A stretch of 12,454 nt of DNA from Planctomycetia bacterium (GTDB taxonomy: Bacteria > Planctomycetota > UBA11346). Made by a program: the position numbers and the translations under genes. The notes under the pieces are model-generated. The model saw only the letters and a list, made by a program, of their open reading frames with translations, was not told where the DNA came from and searched no databases. The stretch lies in assembly GCA_005801395.1 (NCBI GenBank), contig SYDV01000116.1, forward strand, positions 1-12,454. Reading direction: 5' to 3'. Below are positions 8,701 through 12,454 of this stretch, in pieces. Position 1 is the stretch's first letter. Each line of letters opens with the position of its first letter.

Positions 8701-9346
8701 GTTGCGACTAGAAATACGCGCATTGGGCAAAGGACTACTTGGCGAATTACCGACGGTACTCAATCCAGCAGTGGCGGGATTTACCGTGGTCACGATTGAT
8801 GATCGTGGTCCAGCGGTGTCGTCCATGGAGGTTGATGGTGCCACCGTGCAACCGTTGTGCGAACGTCTGTGGCAAGTGCAGTACGCGCCAAGTTCGGGAA
8901 CAATCCCGACTAGTTTTACCTTTCCGGCGGTGACCATTATTGGCGTAACGGCAAAACTCCAACGTTACCACGACGCGGACTTACTCGACGCGACCGCCAT
9001 GGAAACCCTCACGCCAAGCCAACCCTGGATGGTCGTTTTACGTCCGTGGATAATTACATTTGGATTAGGATTGTTAGTCGCACTTGCCGCCTGGTTCGCG
9101 CGTCGACATCGATTAGCCCAACCAATGACCGGCCCGCGCCACGCCCTGCCTGAACGTCTAACGCCATTCACCGTGTTGGCCGTACTTCGCGCAATTCACG
9201 CCGATGTCGCAATACCTATGGATGCTGCCGTTCGTATACGATTAGCAGTAATCATTGCCGACTTGGAACAACGCTCATTCGGTCGCAACGGTCAAGTGCC
9301 AAATGAAATAGAACTGGGCGCGTTGGCGCGGGAGTGGGTTAAATAA
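5723..9346 (+). CDS. Very large exported membrane-anchored protein of unknown family (BatD position)
   Basis: Protein of 1207 aa that I do not recognise. A signal peptide covers residues ~10-37 (cleavage after VQA). The next ~800 residues are mainly helical, interrupted by an acidic stretch (381-393, DDSDDVDSESEME), an Asn-rich linker (424-438) and an Asp/Glu/Asn-rich linker (519-530). Residues ~936-1093 are beta-rich and sandwich-like. One membrane segment (~1102-1126) is followed by a ~80-residue cytoplasmic tail starting with basic ARRHR. Most of the protein would therefore sit outside the cytoplasm. The topology (signal peptide, large ectodomain, one TM, short tail) is that of BatD, which normally closes Bat operons, but it is much longer and I see no BatD motif. 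The ATG overlaps the previous stop (ATGA) with GAGGG 6 nt upstream; in-frame ATGs at 5735 and 5747 are alternatives. It is the last gene of the operon. Confidence 0.88.
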   Translation: MTQVMGITMRQLINSRSLLRYHLIVPSLLLLAALVQAEEAKSVTTKGGEPVAEAAEPEEPLVNKLLEREYQRLPPLALQAMADVLAGTVKDDVAQRFATDLQAGAWKSVQATLKKLSPEDAAKVYDHVLRQLVENNGKLLPGEVIELAEIAPGELNDMRLTLLGTILKNSIDLVSTTGSLVARLETGTAQFGGRDPVNRGRAAALLLAANRVIDAGAFLPPLDVAMAANDYLTLDLHARFLAANGRERKLPGEINKAWELSLAILQGTDSQPAQVHARTRAAARCLSLLNDLPPATGDAWLRGIFTANQAIGQAVFAAVADQTAKSMAAQSKDERRNALKAQHRVVSALLEIDAVQIKRWRTTLDLLTLGWLSEASLVYLDDSDDVDSESEMERYIRAQMKPYSLRPNQMQTYRQHFRRQFLENRRNGRNSNNRNNNGDVQPLPMADLLANAPTPAWLALLDSSLAQRLRSLEGEFVCRSDDRERALALIKDLATDEPQRAARLARSLVRSFTRSLQPKEDENDENGNRNASQTGTGIPLTRARQTRNLAQLATLLARIKELSVSPVPPVNVINAFVACHSPAEVFRAEDMTSVLGDPKILPSDMLVNLVSAMRGRLAGAWRKPTVQQQAKTQRSDAEIVAEVKRGYEVAKTICAQAIEKNPNAWKLIQIQAALDFDYGEFIYGQQAPLAAYTALRDAAFVGYAKAARTYVSVLSGEQKPDVTVYSQWFAAALGASDLAYLSRQQEADGDQVAAVRDAITGLPGPLAGTHRELFARQVVQSLSDINAELKPRYLRHALRIIGDSPLGAEVKRIVGDYDDLLGEMQLDLSVDGATAVGHQTPFGAKFSLRHTTALGRESGGFSKYLQNQVPGSNGQLVNYRNDVEKHMREILSEHFTIDSITFHAADVASHGYGRNGWREMPLAYLVLRAKDPSIDRLPSLHLDLDFIDGHGAVILPVASGVTLIDARTTSSPRSAEVTGVDMTLDDRELSAGTLRLEIRALGKGLLGELPTVLNPAVAGFTVVTIDDRGPAVSSMEVDGATVQPLCERLWQVQYAPSSGTIPTSFTFPAVTIIGVTAKLQRYHDADLLDATAMETLTPSQPWMVVLRPWIITFGLGLLVALAAWFARRHRLAQPMTGPRHALPERLTPFTVLAVLRAIHADVAIPMDAAVRIRLAVIIADLEQRSFGRNGQVPNEIELGALAREWVK

Positions 9347-9391
9347 TCCGACTTGTGCAAACCCGCCGATAGGTCAAGGGGACAAGCGGAT
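9346..9391. terminator. Imperfect inverted repeat between convergent genes, weak bidirectional terminator candidate
   Basis: ATCCGACTTGT (9346-9356) pairs with ACAAGCGGAT (9382-9391) with one bulged A and a ~25-nt loop. It fills the 49-bp gap where the operon's last gene meets the oppositely oriented gene. No good U-tract follows on the plus strand, and only a loose ATTATTTAA-type run follows on the minus strand. A role in ending either transcript is a guess from position. Confidence 0.3.
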
Positions 9392-9395
9392 ATTG

Positions 9396-9775
9396 CTACG
9401 GCACACCAGGCAGGAGATTTTGCGCAGCAAGTTTTTTATCTAATTGATCAAGTTGATAATCATTGCTCCAAGGAAAAGTCACTGGTGCTTTAATGGCGCT
9501 GTAGGCATTTTTTGCGCATCCATTACGCAATTCGGCGATGACTTGCCGTATTCGTGGCAGCGATTCCTGGTCGTTTAGTAAAATCAATTCTTCAATGGCC
9601 TGGATGGTTCCTAAATGGTAGGGGGTGATTAAGCATTTACGCCAAGTAGTGATTAATAAGGCGCGATCGGCTGGTGATAATGTATTGAGCGATTCAGCGT
9701 TGTAATTGAGTATTGGCAGACCGATTCGGCTGACGAGCTCACTGATAATGCGCCCATCGGTTTCTGACGGATTAT
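9396..9775 (-). pseudogene. Displaced C-terminal part of the convergent exported protein (frameshifted)
   Basis: On the minus strand a frame is open from 9902, just after a TGA at 9905-9903, to a TAG at 9398-9396. That is 168 codons with no good start codon at its head. It reads like normal protein: WDQDRCRLQLNNPSE, then RIISELVSRIGLPILNYNAE, an ATTWRKCLITPYHLGTIQA-like helical section, and an end at AAQNLLPGVP. This is one step of -1 from the frame of the upstream gene, which stops at 9778-9776 soon after. The simplest reading is one gene of about 614 codons that lost one base. A good site is the CCCC run at 9808-9811 (GGGG in the sense strand): one more G there joins the frames as PFPGGWDQDR. 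It could be a real mutation or an assembly error. Confidence 0.72.
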
Positions 9776-11239
9776 TCAGCTGTAAGCGACAGCGGTCTTG
9801 ATCCCAACCCCAGGGAAGGGGACAGGCCCAAGAAATTCCAAGGCGCTCTTGCGTGGATAGCGATTGAAATAATGAATATCTGCTCGAATCGGGGTAGCGG
9901 TATCACCGGCGATTTTATTAAGCGCGGTGAGTGCATCTTTGATGTGCGGATCATGTTCCGCCTGAGCGCAGAGGGTAATAAATTCTGGACGCACGTACCA
10001 ACCATAGTTGGCAATGGGTTTTCCTAAAAGCGCTAATGCACTGGTTACCACGACGTCTGGTTCGGAATGCGCCAACAGCGCATGTAATTCTTTTTGTTGT
10101 CGTGCGGGATAATGATGAAGTAATTCGTTGATGCTGGTCATGACTAAATGAGGATGAACGCTTGCTAAGTCTGTGAGCAGCAACGTGCGGTAACCGTCTG
10201 GATCCTGTAAACGAAATTGTTTACGCAGCCAACGATCCTGGTCGGTTTCCTTGATCGTCTGCAGAGAGCTGTTGTGAAGATCCGTCGTTGCAGCCGTGCT
10301 GTCCCAATGTTGACGTAGTTTAATGCGTCGGTTGGCGTGGTTTATCGCGGTGCGCAGAACGTCCTCATAATAGGTTTTAGAAATATTCTGATTAGCTTCA
10401 GAAGGAGCGGGTGGGCGCAGGGTAGCCAGGATATCCTGTAGCATCGTTACATCATTGTCGTCACCAAAATCGCCAAGCATTTCGCAGGCATTATCAATTA
10501 ACAATTGTGAACGTTTCGTGATTTCAGCCGTTCTATCCCCGTGGGTACTGGGCAGAATGTTTTTCCAAAAGGCGTGCCAGCGGCCCGTTGAATTTTCTGG
10601 TGTGTCCGCAATCCAAACGGTTTTGGGAAAGCGATTCCAAATGAGTTTAGAAATCGCTTCCATGCGTAATTCAGCTAATACGCGAATGTTATTTAAAAAA
10701 TAACCGCCACCTCGTAAAACTGGCAAGGAGGTCCAATGGTTATCCTGATTCACTTGCCAAGTGAGTAGATGATAAGCGGCATGCGAAGAGGTACCAGCTT
10801 GTCGAGACGAGAAATCACTAAGGTCCTCCGGATTAGGTGAATTTATTTCTATGGTTTCGACCGAATTGAGATGTTGTAGAGATTGCCAGAGGTGTAAAAA
10901 TTCTGTCGCCGTCATCGGCACGTTGGCATAAGATCGGGCATTGGCTTTGGCGTGATAAAACCATTGGCGATCCACCGTCGCCACCTGGACGGAGGCCATG
11001 CCGTTTCTCCACTGTAGTAAAAGTAAATCGTGATTGAGGTACCCACGCAGGACTAAAACGTCGAGCGAGTTTGGTATCTCTTCATTAATCGGATTCCAGA
11101 TTAAGCGCATGCGTTTGCGATGTTCGTCATCGCGTTCCGCTTCGAAGGCTTCCTGAGCGACTTGGAGCGGCGTGTGTTCAATAGCCGTCAACGACAAGCT
11201 AAAGCCAATGAAGATGAAGAGTAGGGGCGTGATCAGCAT
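9776..11239 (-). CDS. Exported helical-repeat (HEAT-like) protein, 3' end cut by a frameshift
   Basis: The open frame gives 487 aa. It starts with a signal peptide (MLITPLLFIFIGFSLSLTA, cleavage near residue 19), so the product is periplasmic or surface-directed. Residues ~30-200 are mixed and Trp-rich. Residues ~360-446 have paired amphipathic helices resembling HEAT-type repeats (LLTDLASVHPHLVMTSINEL, then ELHALLAHSEPDVVVTSALA). No catalytic motif is visible and I do not recognise the family. The ATG at 11239 is the only usable start: the frame upstream contains no ATG, GTG or TTG before a TAA. There is no clear Shine-Dalgarno, only an A/T-rich leader. The last few residues before the stop at 9776 are out-of-frame sequence, and the true C terminus lies in 9396-9775. 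The gene converges on the Bat operon and is divergent from the HbpS-like gene. Confidence 0.8.
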   Translation of the reverse strand: MLITPLLFIFIGFSLSLTAIEHTPLQVAQEAFEAERDDEHRKRMRLIWNPINEEIPNSLDVLVLRGYLNHDLLLLQWRNGMASVQVATVDRQWFYHAKANARSYANVPMTATEFLHLWQSLQHLNSVETIEINSPNPEDLSDFSSRQAGTSSHAAYHLLTWQVNQDNHWTSLPVLRGGGYFLNNIRVLAELRMEAISKLIWNRFPKTVWIADTPENSTGRWHAFWKNILPSTHGDRTAEITKRSQLLIDNACEMLGDFGDDNDVTMLQDILATLRPPAPSEANQNISKTYYEDVLRTAINHANRRIKLRQHWDSTAATTDLHNSSLQTIKETDQDRWLRKQFRLQDPDGYRTLLLTDLASVHPHLVMTSINELLHHYPARQQKELHALLAHSEPDVVVTSALALLGKPIANYGWYVRPEFITLCAQAEHDPHIKDALTALNKIAGDTATPIRADIHYFNRYPRKSALEFLGPVPFPGVGIKTAVAYS

Positions 11240-11554
11240 TAAATTTATTATGGGGTGAACGGAGGTTGGCCGATAATGTTCGGTGCCAATTTCGTTTGGC
11301 GGTATGAGACGGAGGCATTAAATCAAACGTTTAAATCGGAATATGGGAGGCTAATAAATTTGTTGTTGTAGGTAGTTGTAGGTAGTCGTTGTGTTCATTC
11401 GACCAGGGACATGTGTTCTTTGGAATTTCTCAATAATTAAATACTTTGCTGAACAGTTGGTTTTACTTCGTGCGCATGCCGTCTCTTGTGATCAAATTTA
11501 TTCGCGTTAAGTACCTGCGCGTCTCATCCATCCTCCTCAATAAAAAGGACACGT
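11240..11554. other. Divergent intergenic region, no gene found
   Basis: These 315 bp separate the start of the minus-strand exported protein from the start of the HbpS-like gene, so promoters for both are expected here. I see no convincing -35/-10 pair for either. The stretch includes a GCCAA/TTGGC inverted repeat (11285-11300), the palindrome AAACGTTT (11325-11332), a 10-bp tandem repeat (11365-11384) and A/T-rich sequence around 11431-11445. No open frame of gene quality is present. Confidence 0.6.
11365..11384. repeat. 10-bp perfect tandem repeat, two copies
   Basis: GTTGTAGGTA occurs at 11365-11374 and again directly at 11375-11384, followed by GT and a divergent copy start. Its position in the divergent promoter region would fit a duplicated protein-binding site, but replication slippage explains it equally well. 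Confidence 0.5.
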
Positions 11555-12292
11555 ATGCGTTTAATTCTCCTCTTGGCTCTGACGATCATGGCGACCGTTA
11601 CGGCGGCTGATCTTCCAACTCACGACAGTGTTCGCGCTGCGTTGAAAACAATTGTTGCTGAAGGCAATGGTGGTTTTGGGTTGAACATGTGGGCAACCGT
11701 CGTTGATCGTGATGGTCAAGTGGTATTGGTTTGTCACAGTGGTGAAAATCGTGGCGATCAATGGCCCGGCAGTCGAGTTATATCGGCGCAAAAAGCGAAC
11801 ACGGCCAATGCTTTTAGCTTGCCTGGATTAGCATTAAGTACGGCGAATTTATTTACTGCCACGCAACCAGGCGGAAGTTTATATGGTTTACAGCACAGTA
11901 ACCCAGTCGACACCGCGATCGCTTATGGTGGCAAGTCTAGTGATATTGGTAGCACCAAAGATCCGATGATCGGTAAAAAAATTGGCGGGGTCAATATTTT
12001 CGGCGGCGGCTTGGCGTTATATGGTGCTGACGGTGTTTTAATCGGAGCCATCGGCGTCAGTGGTGATTCATCCGTTGCCGATCATATCATTTGTTGGAAA
12101 TTACGAACCGCGTTAAAATTAAATTTCGTCCCAGGCGGAATTAGCCCAACGGGTGACGACAATATGGTGTTAGATATTGTGAATGGCGTCAGTGCTGGTG
12201 GTTGGGGTCACGCGCTCACCACACCTGCGGCCAAAGTCATTGTTGATGGGCTGCCCAAGAGTCACCCCATTAGTAAAGTTGCAGGTAAGTAA
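11555..12292 (+). CDS. Exported HbpS/GlcG-family protein (haem-binding-like)
   Basis: Protein of 245 aa. A signal peptide (MRLILLLALTIMATVTA, cleavage at ~17/18) sends it to the periplasm or outside. The HbpS/GlcG fold is shown by VVDRDGQVVLV (49-59), the helix ISAQKANTANAFS (76-88), which matches the family's -A-KA-TA-AF block, GGVNIFGGGLALY (144-156) and IGAIGVSGD (163-171), the family's closing motif. Known members bind haem or other small molecules: HbpS of Streptomyces is an extracellular haem-binding protein paired with a sensor kinase, and GlcG sits in glycolate operons. The specific ligand is not evident, and a ~50-residue C-terminal extension (from ~195) goes beyond the basic domain. 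AAGGA at 11545-11549 lies 5 nt before the ATG. The gene appears monocistronic, with its own terminator 33 nt after the stop. Confidence 0.88.
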   Translation: MRLILLLALTIMATVTAADLPTHDSVRAALKTIVAEGNGGFGLNMWATVVDRDGQVVLVCHSGENRGDQWPGSRVISAQKANTANAFSLPGLALSTANLFTATQPGGSLYGLQHSNPVDTAIAYGGKSSDIGSTKDPMIGKKIGGVNIFGGGLALYGADGVLIGAIGVSGDSSVADHIICWKLRTALKLNFVPGGISPTGDDNMVLDIVNGVSAGGWGHALTTPAAKVIVDGLPKSHPISKVAGK

Positions 12293-12325
12293 AACGTAAG
12301 CTAAACGCCAGAACCCGTTGCTTTG

Positions 12326-12359
12326 AACACCGTCCGTCATATCGGACGGTGTTTTTTTT
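12326..12359 (+). terminator. Strong intrinsic terminator after the HbpS-like gene
   Basis: AACACCGTCCG (12326-12336) pairs perfectly with CGGACGGTGTT (12343-12353) around a 6-nt loop TCATAT. Eight T residues (12352-12359) follow the GC-rich stem. This is a textbook rho-independent terminator 33 nt past the stop codon of the HbpS-like gene. The sequence after it (to 12454) is A/T-rich and shows no gene. Confidence 0.93.
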
Positions 12360-12454
12360 GTGACTTGTTAGAACCGATCACCTATTTGGATCAAAAATAA
12401 GGTAGTTAGTTTACCAAATTTTAAACAAAGTTGTAATGCCGGTTGTTTATTTCA

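Noticed and set aside
9776..9902. Programmed -1 ribosomal frameshifting as the explanation for the split gene
   Set aside because: No proper X-XXY-YYZ slippery heptamer in the upstream frame and no obvious stimulating structure were found; the nearest run (C-CCC-TTC) does not allow A-site re-pairing. A one-base deletion is simpler.
11486..11507. TTGTGATCAA as a CRP or FNR type site before the HbpS-like gene
   Set aside because: Only one half-site matches; the second half (TCACA or ATCAA at the right spacing) is missing.
12366..12451. Short minus-strand open frame at the right edge
   Set aside because: About 28 codons beginning after a TGA at the edge, no start codon or ribosome binding site, and A/T-rich composition typical of intergenic DNA.
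1..12454. CRISPR arrays, tRNA or rRNA genes, toxin-antitoxin pairs, known defence systems
   Set aside because: No regularly spaced repeats, no tRNA-like cloverleaf or rRNA sequence and no recognisable defence protein were seen by eye on either strand.

Overview
This window looks like a chromosomal segment from a Gram-negative bacterium of roughly balanced base composition. Several proteins have Sec-type signal peptides. The dominant feature is a MoxR / DUF58 / von Willebrand A (Bat-type) operon, a gene set common in Planctomycetota, other PVC bacteria, Bacteroidota, spirochaetes and many Proteobacteria. The very large orphan membrane protein closing the operon makes me lean towards the PVC group, but no rRNA or marker gene here settles it.

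Layout. Positions 1-81 (minus) hold the first 27 codons of a transposase resembling the IS630 family, running off the left edge. A gene-free leader with a 7-bp inverted repeat (231-264) follows. Seven plus-strand genes fill 289-9346 with gaps of at most 4 nt or short overlaps: a MoxR AAA+ ATPase, a DUF58 protein, a signal-peptide/one-TM protein with a cytoplasmic tail, a BatA-like vWA protein, a BatB-like vWA protein, a small membrane-anchored helical protein with a charged Cys-containing tail, and a 1207-aa exported protein anchored by one C-terminal membrane segment. Facing it, a minus-strand gene (11239 to 9396) encodes an exported helical protein. Its reading frame is broken once between 9776 and 9902, so the last ~125 codons lie in another frame. 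After a 315-nt divergent intergenic region, a plus-strand gene (11555-12292) encodes an exported HbpS/GlcG-type protein, closed by a strong intrinsic terminator (12326-12359).

How it fits together. MoxR ATPases work with vWA-domain partners, usually as chaperone-like remodelling machines. Here the cytosolic ATPase and DUF58 protein would act with two membrane proteins that present vWA domains, each with an intact MIDAS motif. The other three membrane proteins carry extra-cytoplasmic domains that could sense or bind the client. The tight translational coupling argues for a complex made in fixed proportions. The client and the physiological role cannot be read from the sequence. The most notable points are the unrecognised 1207-aa protein in the place where BatD would be expected and the single frame break in the convergent gene.
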